Origin: Neobacillus niacini
GTDB lineage: Bacteria > Bacillota > Bacilli > Bacillales > Cytobacillaceae
Assembly: GCF_030817595.1 (NCBI RefSeq)
Contig: NZ_JAUSZN010000001.1
Coordinates: 3,932,001-3,996,000, forward strand
Direction: 5' to 3'
DNA: 64,000 nt
Under the pieces are notes generated by a model, which saw only the letters and a program-made list of their open reading frames with translations, ran no database searches and was not told the origin of the DNA. The translations under genes were made by a program, and so were the position numbers. Shown piece after piece: positions 54,635 through 62,499 of this stretch; the stretch's first letter is position 1, and the number at the start of each line of letters is the position of its first letter.

Positions 54635-56743
54635 TTACTGAACTTCCTGTGCTGTGTCTGGTTTATCTTTTTCAAATAAGACGATCAATGCTGGTAAAAG
54701 GATCCCTCGAATCAGGAACGTATCTAATATTATTCCTACTGCGACAATGAAGCCAAATACAAACAATAATTGGATTGGCTGTGTCATTAATACAGCAAAG
54801 GTTGCTGCAAGAATGATTCCCGCAGATGAAATCACACCGCCTGTATTTGCCACAGCTATCTCTACGGCCTTTTTCACAGGATGCTTTTTCCGTTCTTCCA
54901 TAAATCTTGATATGAGAATGATATTGTAATCAATGCCAAGTGCCACTAAAAAGACAAATGAATAAAGCGGTACACGGTTGCTGATTGTGTCAATGTCAAA
55001 GAATAGACTGCTTAAGAACATTCCCAGACCGACTGCAGCAAGGAAGGATATGAGAATGGTTCCCATCATATAGATTGGCATTCTAAATGACTTTGTCAAA
55101 ATTATCAACATGACAAAAATCAAAAGTGATTCGAGCAGAACAATCACTACTAAATCCCTGTCATTCGTTGCACGGTCATCCACTTTTTTTGCGGTTTCTC
55201 CTGCAAAGTAAAGCTCACCATCCACGTTACTATCTGCCACTAATTTATCTGCATTGTCACGCATTTTCTCCAATGCATCCATCGTTTTTACTGCATATGG
55301 ACTTTCCTCAAATGTGAGGCTATATTGAATTACTTTGTTATCCGAGGTGCTTCCATTTAGCCGAACGTTACTAACAAGGTTTTGATCCTGAAGCTTTTCA
55401 AGCATTGCCGCTTGCTGTTCAGGCGTCACTTCTTCACTCGCTTCTAACAACACCGTTGTTTGAGCTAGATCACCTTTTTCAAACTTTTCTTCTAATATTT
55501 CATAACCTTGTCTTGACGGCATATCCTTCGGAAACGACTTCATGGTATCAAATTCATAATTCAAATTCAGCATGTTAAGGGCCGAAGCTAGAAGAATGAT
55601 TCCAATCATGGAAGCTGAAAACACCGGTTTTTTCACGACAAACTTACCAATTTTACTCCATACAGAACTGGATTTAACTGTTTCCTCACCCACTCTAGGA
55701 ATCTTAGGCCAGAAGGATTTTCTCCCAAACAACGTAAACAATGCCGGTACAAGTGTAATAGAAGCCAGCATAATAACAAGCATAGCTGCAGCAAACACGG
55801 GTGCAAAATTACGATAATCTCCAAATTCAGCAAAGAACAGGACAAGCATGGCCGCTAAAACCGTTCCCCCTGAGAAAAATACCGGCATACCTGTTTCTCT
55901 CATTGCATGTTTCATTGCGTCAAATTTGCTTTCAAATCTCTTCAATTCTTCACGGTAACGTGAGAAAACAAATAAGGAATAATCAATAACTGCTGCAAAT
56001 AAAAGAATCGTCATAATAGAAAACGTTTGGCTGCTGATCAGCAATCCAGCTTTCCCCATCAAACCTAATAGTTGATTCACGACCTGGTAAACAAATGCTG
56101 CAGCAAACAGCGGAATCAACGCTAATAAAGGAGATCGATAAATAACGATTAATAAGATTAGGATTAATCCTACCGTTGAAAACAATAAAACTAAGTCAGC
56201 GCGGGAAAAGAGATTGAGAGAATCCACCGCAATTCCTGCCGGACCTGTAGTATATAATGTTAAGTCTGTATTTTGCTCAACCATTTCATCAATTTGCTCT
56301 AGAGCGGTTCTTATTTCCTTAGACTCCAATGAAGAGTCAAACGTTAATGGATAGATCAAAGTACTTTGATCTTTCGAGAAAAAACTTGCGGTAGCTTGGG
56401 GCGGCAAGTTCGTTAAAGGAACATATTCTTTTATTCCTTGAACTTGATCTAATTTTTCAAGTAACGGTTTTAAGTCAGATACTTCTACCATATTACCTTC
56501 ATTTTGAAAAACCAGTATGGCTGGTATCCCATCATTATTTTTAAAATATTCATCGACCTTATTCTGAGCAATAGTAGATTTTGCATCTGCAGGAATAGTG
56601 TCAATACTTGATACCTCGTATTCCTTAGCACTGGGGGCAAGGACAGACAACGGTATAGTTACTAAAAGCCAAATTCCAAGCGTAATCCACATACCCTTTT
56701 TTGAGGTAACTCGGTCTGTTACCGGTTGTAAGAATGAATTCAT
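54635..56743 (-). CDS. MMPL-family RND-like exporter
   Basis: A 702-aa protein with two repeats, each made of a single helix, an extracellular domain of about 140 residues and five more helices. The helical parts contain FAAVIDYSLFVFSRYREEL (about 260) and VALGIDYNIILISRFMEERKK (about 600), where the Asp-Tyr pairs are the proton-relay residues of MMPL/RND pumps. YdgH/YdfJ-type MMPL proteins export lipids or confer resistance to membrane-active compounds. The gene is preceded by paired inverted operator-like sites and, on the same strand, by a TetR regulator gene, an arrangement typical of drug- or lipid-responsive pumps. Substrate unknown. Confidence 0.88.
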   Translation of the reverse strand: MNSFLQPVTDRVTSKKGMWITLGIWLLVTIPLSVLAPSAKEYEVSSIDTIPADAKSTIAQNKVDEYFKNNDGIPAILVFQNEGNMVEVSDLKPLLEKLDQVQGIKEYVPLTNLPPQATASFFSKDQSTLIYPLTFDSSLESKEIRTALEQIDEMVEQNTDLTLYTTGPAGIAVDSLNLFSRADLVLLFSTVGLILILLIVIYRSPLLALIPLFAAAFVYQVVNQLLGLMGKAGLLISSQTFSIMTILLFAAVIDYSLFVFSRYREELKRFESKFDAMKHAMRETGMPVFFSGGTVLAAMLVLFFAEFGDYRNFAPVFAAAMLVIMLASITLVPALFTLFGRKSFWPKIPRVGEETVKSSSVWSKIGKFVVKKPVFSASMIGIILLASALNMLNLNYEFDTMKSFPKDMPSRQGYEILEEKFEKGDLAQTTVLLEASEEVTPEQQAAMLEKLQDQNLVSNVRLNGSTSDNKVIQYSLTFEESPYAVKTMDALEKMRDNADKLVADSNVDGELYFAGETAKKVDDRATNDRDLVVIVLLESLLIFVMLIILTKSFRMPIYMMGTILISFLAAVGLGMFLSSLFFDIDTISNRVPLYSFVFLVALGIDYNIILISRFMEERKKHPVKKAVEIAVANTGGVISSAGIILAATFAVLMTQPIQLLFVFGFIVAVGIILDTFLIRGILLPALIVLFEKDKPDTAQEVQ

Positions 56744-56772
56744 GCTTTCGTTCTCCTTTACGATAATATAAG

Positions 56773-56853
56773 TGACACTTCTGTAACTTTAGACAAAAAA
56801 ATAATTGACACAAATATGCACTTTCATTATCATCCAAAGTTACACATGTGTCA
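56773..56853 (-). promoter_or_regulatory. Paired inverted 18-bp sites between TetR and MMPL genes
   Basis: TGACACTTCTGTAACTTT and AAAGTTACACATGTGTCA are inverted copies (16 of 18 positions) separated by 45 bp. The second contains a near-palindrome TTACACATGTGTCA suited to a TetR dimer. They span the region where the MMPL promoter must lie; one ends at the TetR stop codon. Confidence 0.55.
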
Positions 56854-56854
56854 A

Positions 56855-57427
56855 TTACTTATTCTTGAACATTCCCTGACTAATAATTTCCTTTATGGAA
56901 TGAATCCAATCCGCCTTTGGAATTCCAAAATGATTGGGAATGGCAACTGTTTGAAGAATAAATCCAATAATTAATCCCTCTGGAATATGTTCTTTTAATT
57001 TTCCTTCCGCCTTACCTAGTAAGATGAATCGCTGTAAAAATTTATACATATCTAAAGGCAGCTTCTCCAGTTTTTCTTTACTGGTAAATGTGGCCTCCAT
57101 CCTGGCAATTACATGCTGAGCAGCTCTGATTAATTCGTGTACTTCCGTCTTTTTAAAAATAAGATCGATCAGAAAGTCGAATTGCCTTTCAAAACCTTCT
57201 AGTTTTTCAATTTCTTTTAATTCATCAAGAAATTCTTCCATTTCGTATACCATAAAGTCTGTAATTAACTCTTCTTTATTGTCGTAATATTTATATAAAG
57301 CAGCCCTCGAAACCTCCATCCGGTCCGCCAAAAGACTGAAAGTAAAGCCGTCATATCCGTGCTGCAGGAGCAGCTGCTTCGCCTCATGAAATAATTCTAC
57401 TGTATTAAATTTCCGTTCACGCGCCAT
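56855..57427 (-). CDS. TetR-family regulator of the MMPL gene
   Basis: A 190-aa repressor. The N-terminal helix-turn-helix reads FTFSLLADRMEVSRAALYKYYDNKEEL (residues about 25-51, cited in part as SRAALYKYY). The C-terminal half is an all-helical ligand domain with few conserved residues. The start MARERKF was preferred because GGTGGGTGA lies four bases upstream; the longer frame adds 15 residues without a ribosome site. It is encoded directly upstream of the MMPL exporter on the same strand, with inverted operator-like sites in between, so it probably represses the pump. A short divergent gap on its other side leads to the ABC exporter. Confidence 0.85.
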   Translation of the reverse strand: MARERKFNTVELFHEAKQLLLQHGYDGFTFSLLADRMEVSRAALYKYYDNKEELITDFMVYEMEEFLDELKEIEKLEGFERQFDFLIDLIFKKTEVHELIRAAQHVIARMEATFTSKEKLEKLPLDMYKFLQRFILLGKAEGKLKEHIPEGLIIGFILQTVAIPNHFGIPKADWIHSIKEIISQGMFKNK

Positions 57428-57513
57428 CGATTCACCCACCCTCCGTGATACTATGTGAGAATAGTATACCACAATGGCGGAAAATTTTAGCTAAGTCCAT
57501 GCATGGAGACTAT

Positions 57514-57558
57514 TGACCTAAGGTTTTTACTTGTTATAATTAGAGTGAGTAATCACTC
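57514..57558 (+). promoter_or_regulatory. Promoter and TetR-type operator of the ABC-2 exporter operon
   Basis: TTGACC, a 16-bp spacer and TATAAT are followed after one base by GAGTGAGTAATCACTC, a near-perfect palindrome that covers the expected transcription start. The layout is that of a promoter closed by a TetR dimer; the TetR gene at the end of the operon is the natural candidate. Confidence 0.7.
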
Positions 57559-57581
57559 ATTTTAGAGGGGATTGATCAATA

Positions 57582-58304
57582 ATGTCATCAACAATAGTCA
57601 TAAATGAAGTGAGTAAAACTTTTGGAAAAAAGTTAGTTCTAAATCAAATCAGCTTAACAGTGGAATCCGGCCAAATTTATGGTCTAATCGGTCCTTCCGG
57701 TTCAGGCAAAACAACCCTAGTTAAGATTATCGTCGGCATGGATTCTCCCAGCGAAGGGAATGTTGATGTATTGAATACACCTGTTCCAAAACTGCAACTA
57801 TTGCAAAGTATCGGCTATATGGCCCAAGCAGATGCCTTATACACCGATTTGACTGGAGAGGAAAATCTCGCCTTCTTTGCCTCCCTTTTTAAACTGAAAA
57901 AAAATGTCCAAAAAGAACGGATTGCTTATGCCGCGGACTTAGTAAATCTAACTGCAGATTTAAAAAAGAAGGTTCAAAACTATTCAGGAGGTATGAAACG
58001 CCGGTTATCTCTTGCAGTTGCGTTAATACAAGATCCTGAAGTGCTTATTTTGGATGAGCCAACAGTCGGAATTGACCCCGAGCTAAGACAGTCTATTTGG
58101 GCTGAGTTATATCGTTTAAAAAATGAAGGGAAAACGATTTTAGTAACTACCCATGTTATGGATGAAGCAGAAAAGTGTGATTGTCTCGCTATGGTGCGTA
58201 ATGGTGAGATTATCACGAGCGGCTCACCTTCGGAATTGAAGAAGCAATATGGGATTACAAGTTTAGAAGAGGTATTTTTAAAAGCAGGGGGTAAACAGCA
58301 ATGA
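57582..58304 (+). CDS. ABC-2 exporter ATPase
   Basis: A 240-aa ABC ATPase with GPSGSGKTT (Walker A, about 40), YMAQADALYTDLTGEENL (Q-loop region), YSGGMKRRLSLA (signature, about 135) and VLILDEPTVGIDPE (Walker B), then VTTHVMDEAEKC (His switch). The sequence ends EEVFLKAGGK, typical of exporters of the CcmA/YhaQ/NatA kind. Its stop overlaps the permease start by four bases (ATGA). AGAGGGG precedes the ATG. It powers the neighbouring permease; export of antibiotics or lipophilic compounds is the usual role. Confidence 0.9.
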   Translation: MSSTIVINEVSKTFGKKLVLNQISLTVESGQIYGLIGPSGSGKTTLVKIIVGMDSPSEGNVDVLNTPVPKLQLLQSIGYMAQADALYTDLTGEENLAFFASLFKLKKNVQKERIAYAADLVNLTADLKKKVQNYSGGMKRRLSLAVALIQDPEVLILDEPTVGIDPELRQSIWAELYRLKNEGKTILVTTHVMDEAEKCDCLAMVRNGEIITSGSPSELKKQYGITSLEEVFLKAGGKQQ

Positions 58305-59401
58305 GAATATTTGCCCTTGTAAAACGGATATTTCACCAAATGCTGCGTGATAAACGTGCTTTAGCATTGATGATGGTTGCTCCATTACTCGTGTTAACTC
58401 TGCTTAATTATCTGCTTTCTGGAAATACAGTTGATCCCAGACTTGGTGTTATCAATGCAGATGACAAATTATTAGAGAGATTAAAGGATAGCGAAATTAC
58501 CATAATACAAGTCGAAACGAACACAAAAGACCTCATACTTAATAAAGACTTAGACGGTGTTCTTCATTTTGATGGGGATGACATTTCTTTGACCCTTACA
58601 AATGACCAGCCTAATGCAGCAAAGGCTTTGCAAATAAAGGTGCAACAGGCAATTGCGGCAGAAAGAGCAAAAGAGCAGGCAGCAAATATGTCTGTATTTA
58701 TAGAGGGTATTCAGAGTAAACTTCCAGGAGTCCCCCTAAAAATAGAAACCGCAAAGGCACCTGAGGTAAAAACCTCCTATATATATGGAAATAAGGATAC
58801 AATCTTTTTTGACCAATTGAGCCCGATATTAGTGGGATTCTTTGTCTTCTTCTTTGTGTTCTTAATTTCTGGAATTGCTTTGCTGAGGGAACGGACCACT
58901 GGTACTCTTGAACGATTACTAGCAACACCTATACAAAGAAGAGATATTGTTTTTGGATATTTGTTGGGCTACGGATTATTTGCGGTAATCCAAACCATTA
59001 TTGTGGTTACCTATGCTGTAAAAGTATTAGATATAACTCTGATCGGTTCGTTCTGGAATGTGGTATTGATCAATTTAACCCTTGCATTAGTGGCATTGTC
59101 ACTTGGAATTCTATTGTCGTCTTTCGCCAATTCCGAGTTTCAGATGATGCAATTTATTCCGATAGCTATCATCCCTCAGGTCTTTTTTGCAGGTATTTTT
59201 CCGTTTGAATCAATGGCTGGATGGATGCAAGTTCTTGCTAAATGCATGCCGATGTATTATGGCGGCAATGCTTTAGTAGATGTCATGTATAAAGGCTTAG
59301 GTTTAAGTGATATCAGAAATGATATATTTGTATTGTTGGGGTTTTCCCTTGTTTTCATACTTTTAAATATAGTAGCATTGAAAAAATATAGGAAGATTTG
59401 A
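58301..59401 (+). CDS. ABC-2 type exporter permease
   Basis: A 366-aa membrane protein of the ABC2_membrane_3 layout: one N-terminal helix (ALALMMVAPLLVLTLLNYLL), an extracellular domain of about 150 residues, then five helices including FVFFFVFLISGIALLRERTTGTLERLLATP, the ABC-2 signature region, and FIPIAIIPQVFFAGIFPFESM. It partners the ATPase encoded just before with a four-base overlap. The TetR gene follows after 36 bp, so the three form one operon. Substrate unknown. Confidence 0.9.
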   Translation: MRIFALVKRIFHQMLRDKRALALMMVAPLLVLTLLNYLLSGNTVDPRLGVINADDKLLERLKDSEITIIQVETNTKDLILNKDLDGVLHFDGDDISLTLTNDQPNAAKALQIKVQQAIAAERAKEQAANMSVFIEGIQSKLPGVPLKIETAKAPEVKTSYIYGNKDTIFFDQLSPILVGFFVFFFVFLISGIALLRERTTGTLERLLATPIQRRDIVFGYLLGYGLFAVIQTIIVVTYAVKVLDITLIGSFWNVVLINLTLALVALSLGILLSSFANSEFQMMQFIPIAIIPQVFFAGIFPFESMAGWMQVLAKCMPMYYGGNALVDVMYKGLGLSDIRNDIFVLLGFSLVFILLNIVALKKYRKI

Positions 59402-59437
59402 TACGGTTGAGTTTGTGTTGAATAAAGGAGTTTAACC

Positions 59438-60085
59438 ATGATTGAAGAAGAATTGATGCTGCAACAGCTATTTGATGAAGATAAATTGACAGATAAGCAA
59501 AAAAAAATCATTACAGCCGCAATTGAAACCTTTTCTGAAAAAGGCTATGCCGCTTCGTCCACAAGTGAGATTGCTAAAAAGGCCGGAGTTGCAGAAGGAA
59601 CGATCTTTCGACATTATAAAACCAAGAAGGACTTGTTGGTTTCGATTGTGGCACCGTTAATGACAAAGTTCATAGCTCCATTAGTGGTAAAGGATTTTAA
59701 TAAAGTACTTGATCGGGAATATGAAACAGTAGAGGAATTTCTGCGTGCCACGATAGAAAACAGAAGAGACCTTCTTATCCGGATGCTTCCTGTGGTGAAA
59801 ATTATGTTTCAAGAAATTCCTTTTCAGCCGGAACTGCGTGCTCAATTTTTTGATCTCGTCGTAAAAAATATCTTTAACTCTGTTAAAAAAGTAATCAAGG
59901 GCTATCAGGAAAAAGGGCTATTAATTGATATGCCGCCAGAAAGTATCGCAAGGTTAACGATTACCAATATTCTCGGCTTCTTATTCTCCCGTTATATTCT
60001 ATTTCCCCAATTGGAATGGGATGATGAGCTTGAGATTGAGCGAACGATACAATTTATCATGCATGGATTAGGAAAAAAGGATTGA
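59438..60085 (+). CDS. TetR-family regulator of the ABC-2 exporter operon
   Basis: A 215-aa repressor. Residues about 20-65 form the TetR DNA-binding unit (AAIETFSEKGYAASSTSEIAKKAGV, cited in part as STSEIAKKAGVAEGTIFRHY). The remaining helices form the ligand and dimer domain (LPQLEWDDELEIERTIQFIM near the end). AAAGGAG precedes the ATG. As the third gene of the exporter operon it probably represses its own promoter through the palindrome overlapping the transcription start; the inducer is unknown. Confidence 0.88.
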   Translation: MIEEELMLQQLFDEDKLTDKQKKIITAAIETFSEKGYAASSTSEIAKKAGVAEGTIFRHYKTKKDLLVSIVAPLMTKFIAPLVVKDFNKVLDREYETVEEFLRATIENRRDLLIRMLPVVKIMFQEIPFQPELRAQFFDLVVKNIFNSVKKVIKGYQEKGLLIDMPPESIARLTITNILGFLFSRYILFPQLEWDDELEIERTIQFIMHGLGKKD

Positions 60086-60086
60086 T

Positions 60087-60133
60087 AAAAAGGCAGCCCT
60101 CACAATGGTAGGACATTGTGGAGCTGCCTTTTT
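60087..60133. terminator. Bidirectional terminator between TetR and glyoxalase genes
   Basis: AAAAAGGCAGC and GCTGCCTTTTT form the base, with an inner CACAATG/CATTGTG stem, flanked by A- and T-runs on both sides. It serves the convergent genes. Confidence 0.85.
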
Positions 60134-60148
60134 ATTTGAGGTTATTCT

Positions 60149-60511
60149 TTACCCTTTCAGTAAAAACTCATTACCGTCTTCATCCGTGAATTGTACAAAG
60201 GTTCCCCATTGCATTTCCTGAGGCTCAGCTTTGAAATTAACTCCATTGGCTTTCATTTTCTCGTAACTTCCCTTTACATCTTCACAAGCAAAAACAATAG
60301 AAGCCATTTTGTTTTCATGACCCTGCATCATTGACTTAGGGTAGATGACTAGATGTGATTGGGCATTTTGTGGTGCTACCTCAAGCCAGTGTGCATTTGG
60401 TCCCATTGGAAATTCTGCCTTTACTTCAAAACCAACTTTGTTTGTCCAAAAATCCTTTGCTTTTTGCTGATCCTCCACATAAACCGCTACTGTCGCGATA
60501 TTTGTAATCAT
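60149..60511 (-). CDS. VOC (glyoxalase/bleomycin-resistance) fold protein
   Basis: A 120-aa single-subunit VOC protein: beta-alpha-beta-beta-beta pattern with ATVAVYVEDQQKAKDFWTNKVGFEV at the start, HWLEVAPQNAQSHLVIY in the middle and GTFVQFTDEDGNEFLL at the end, where the Glu would be a metal ligand. Family members isomerise, cleave or bind small molecules using a divalent metal or sequester antibiotics; nothing here fixes the substrate. AAGGAGG precedes the ATG. It is monocistronic, with a 360-bp gene-free region upstream that contains two copies of the double-palindrome module. Confidence 0.82.
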   Translation of the reverse strand: MITNIATVAVYVEDQQKAKDFWTNKVGFEVKAEFPMGPNAHWLEVAPQNAQSHLVIYPKSMMQGHENKMASIVFACEDVKGSYEKMKANGVNFKAEPQEMQWGTFVQFTDEDGNEFLLKG

Positions 60512-60587
60512 ATGTATTTCCTCCTTAAACAGCCTTCAAAACCTATAATATCAGCAATTCAAAGTAATACCAATACTTCCTAGCCGT

Positions 60588-60645
60588 ATAATCAAACGTT
60601 TGATTAGTTAACCATCCAATCCAATTAAACGATTAATTAGTTTTT
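60588..60645 (+). repeat. 58-bp double-palindrome module, copy 2
   Basis: TAATCAAACGTTTGATTA is followed by a diverged second unit (AATTAAACGATTAATTAG) with centres 33 bp apart and a terminal TTTTT, the same layout as the copy near 2.3 kb. No plus-strand gene precedes it, so it is not simply a terminator. Confidence 0.8.
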
Positions 60646-60700
60646 CATTTATAGAAAGTTTTTTTATTAAAACCCTCTATTCCCAAGGGTTCTGTGCGTT

Positions 60701-60758
60701 CTAATCAAACGTTTGATTAGTTTATCTTCCGATTTAATCAATCAATTAATTAGTTTTT
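60701..60758 (+). repeat. 58-bp double-palindrome module, copy 3
   Basis: The first unit is the perfect palindrome CTAATCAAACGTTTGATTAG; the second (TTAATCAATCAATTAATTAG) is diverged, again 33 bp away, and TTTTT closes the module. It lies 55 bp after copy 2 in the same orientation. Confidence 0.8.
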
Positions 60759-60770
60759 AACCCATAAAAA

Positions 60771-60799
60771 AACCGGATAGCCACAATGACTATCCAGTA
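60771..60799 (-). terminator. Intrinsic terminator of tcyP
   Basis: On the minus strand TGGATAG and CTATCCG pair around a nine-base loop and run into TTTTTTT. It lies about 70 nt after the tcyP stop. Confidence 0.7.
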
Positions 60800-60828
60800 A
60801 TTTCCAAAACATCCATATCACACGGACT

Positions 60829-60853
60829 GTGTCCACGAGCGGTGCCTGTCACC
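60829..60853. repeat. GTGTCCACGAG + GGTGCCTGTCACC element downstream of tcyP
   Basis: A 12-base flank followed by a 13-base hairpin core. The same flank occurs on the other side of tcyP with the five inner bases of the core inverted. Its role is unknown. Confidence 0.5.
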
Positions 60854-60870
60854 ACTTAATGTTTCACCAC

Positions 60871-62253
60871 TTATGCTTCAACAATATTTTGTTGTTGGTA
60901 TACTTCTTTATCGAATTCACCTGTTGCTTTGCTTGTTAGGACACCAGATGTGATTGCTCCGCTTACGTTTAGTGCTGTACGTCCCATGTCAATTAGCGGC
61001 TCTACTGAGATTAGGAGACCCACAATTGCCACTGGAAGGTTCATAACGGATAGGACGATTAGCGCTGCGAATGTTGCACCGCCGCCTACTCCTGCTACAC
61101 CGAATGAACTAATTGCCACTACAAGAATCAATGAAAGAATAAATCCAGGGCTTAGTGGATCAATTCCTGCTGCTGGTGCTACCATAACGGCAAGCATTGC
61201 AGGATAAACCCCAGCACATCCGTTTTGCCCAATCGTTAGTCCAAATGAACCTGCAAAGTTGGCAATCCCTTCAGAAACACCAAGGTCTTTCGTTTGTGTT
61301 TTAATCGTTAAAGGCAGTGTTCCTGCACTTGAACGAGACGTGAAGGCAAATGTTAAAGTTGGCAAAGCCTTTTTCACGAAATTTACTGGGTTAATTTTTG
61401 CAATTGCTAATAACAATAAATGAACAATAAACACAAGAATAAGTGCTACGTAAGAAGCAATAACAAACTTCCCTAATTTTACAATCGCATCATAGTTACT
61501 TGTTGCAGCAACCTTTGTAATAATGGCTAAGATGCCATATGGCGTTAAACGAAGAATTAAGGTAACAATTCTCATCGTTATAGCGTATAGAGAATCAATA
61601 ATTTTCGCAAACAACTGAGCATGTTCTGGATCCTTACGCACTACTCCAAGGTAAGCAATCCCGATAAAAGCTGCAAAGATCACAACAGCTATTGTAGAAG
61701 TTGGACGAGCACCCGTTAAATCTGCAAATGGATTTGCTGGGAAGAACTCAAGGATTTGTTGAGGAATGGTCATAGATTCAACCGTAACAACTCTTTCTTC
61801 TAACGCAGCATTTCGTGCCGCTTCTTCTGCACCTTCTGTCAGTTGGATTCCATCAAGACCAAATCCTAGCGAAGTACCAATTCCAATTGCTGCAGAAATA
61901 GCAGTGGTTCCAAGTAAAATCCCAATTACAAGGACGCTGATTTTTCCAATATTTTTCGTTAATTTTAATTTTGTAAAAGCTCCCACGATTGAAACGAATA
62001 CAAGCGGCATAACTACCATTTGTAATAACTTAACGTAACCTGAGCCTACAATATTAAACCACGCCATTGATTCTGTTGTAACCTCAGAATCCGTACCATA
62101 AATTAAATGAATAATAAAACCAAAAATAAGACCTAAACCTAAACCAGTGAATACACGTTTTGAGAATGATACATGTTTCTTTGCCATGATGCGTAAACCG
62201 ACCATGAGTAATAGCAATACGGCAACATTCACAATAATAAGAAATGCATTCAT
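60871..62253 (-). CDS. tcyP: L-cystine:proton/sodium symporter TcyP
   Basis: A 460-aa DAACS-family transporter that follows Bacillus TcyP closely in length and order. KHVSFSKRVFTGLGLG and LLQMVVMPLVFVSI lie in the first quarter, followed by AFTSRSSAGTLPLTI (reentrant loop 1), GLTIGQNGCAGVYPAMLAVM, SSFGVAGVGGGATFAALIVL (reentrant loop 2) and SVEPLIDMGRTALNVSG near the end. It imports cystine. The start follows GGGGGG by six bases. Its promoter region contains GATAGGAAT sequences typical of CymR control, so it should be repressed when cysteine is plentiful. It is monocistronic and unrelated to its neighbours. Confidence 0.92.
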   Translation of the reverse strand: MNAFLIIVNVAVLLLLMVGLRIMAKKHVSFSKRVFTGLGLGLIFGFIIHLIYGTDSEVTTESMAWFNIVGSGYVKLLQMVVMPLVFVSIVGAFTKLKLTKNIGKISVLVIGILLGTTAISAAIGIGTSLGFGLDGIQLTEGAEEAARNAALEERVVTVESMTIPQQILEFFPANPFADLTGARPTSTIAVVIFAAFIGIAYLGVVRKDPEHAQLFAKIIDSLYAITMRIVTLILRLTPYGILAIITKVAATSNYDAIVKLGKFVIASYVALILVFIVHLLLLAIAKINPVNFVKKALPTLTFAFTSRSSAGTLPLTIKTQTKDLGVSEGIANFAGSFGLTIGQNGCAGVYPAMLAVMVAPAAGIDPLSPGFILSLILVVAISSFGVAGVGGGATFAALIVLSVMNLPVAIVGLLISVEPLIDMGRTALNVSGAITSGVLTSKATGEFDKEVYQQQNIVEA

Positions 62254-62308
62254 TGTGTTCCCCCCTTATGATATATATATTTGGTGTTGCGTAAATTAGT
62301 CTATGAGA

Positions 62309-62345
62309 ATCTTAGTATATATATTCCTATCAGTCAAGTAGGAAT
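62309..62345 (-). promoter_or_regulatory. tcyP promoter with CymR-like site
   Basis: TTGACT, a 17-bp spacer and TAAGAT form the promoter on the minus strand. ATAGGAATAT in the spacer matches the ATNGGAATT core of CymR sites, and ATTCCTA/TAGGAAT form an inverted repeat (62323-62345) across the -35. Known CymR control of tcyP in B. subtilis supports the reading. Confidence 0.65.
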
Positions 62346-62390
62346 AATGTGTTTTTTAATTCTAATAATTTAATAAAAACTCAAATGGAC

Positions 62391-62427
62391 AAAAAAAATG
62401 CCTGACCCCCGCAAAAGGATCAAGCAT
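62391..62427 (-). terminator. Intrinsic terminator of the sensor kinase gene
   Basis: On the minus strand ATGCTTGA and TCAGGCAT pair with one wobble around a longer loop and are followed by eight T residues. It ends the two-component operon from the right edge. Confidence 0.65.
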
Positions 62428-62460
62428 TTACCATTGCTGACTGTGCGCCTCAGGTGGAAA

Positions 62461-62485
62461 GTGTCCACGAGTGGTGACAGGCACC
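62461..62485. repeat. GTGTCCACGAG + GGTGACAGGCACC element upstream of tcyP
   Basis: The same 12-base flank as the element downstream of tcyP, but the hairpin core reads as the reverse complement of the other copy. It lies just after the kinase stop codon. Confidence 0.5.
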
Positions 62486-62499
62486 ATTATTGGGCATCA

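Noticed and set aside
60588..60758. Modules 2 and 3 as ordinary terminators
   Set aside because: No plus-strand gene runs into them, and a separate T-run hairpin already ends tcyP on the minus strand; an element or binding-site role fits better.
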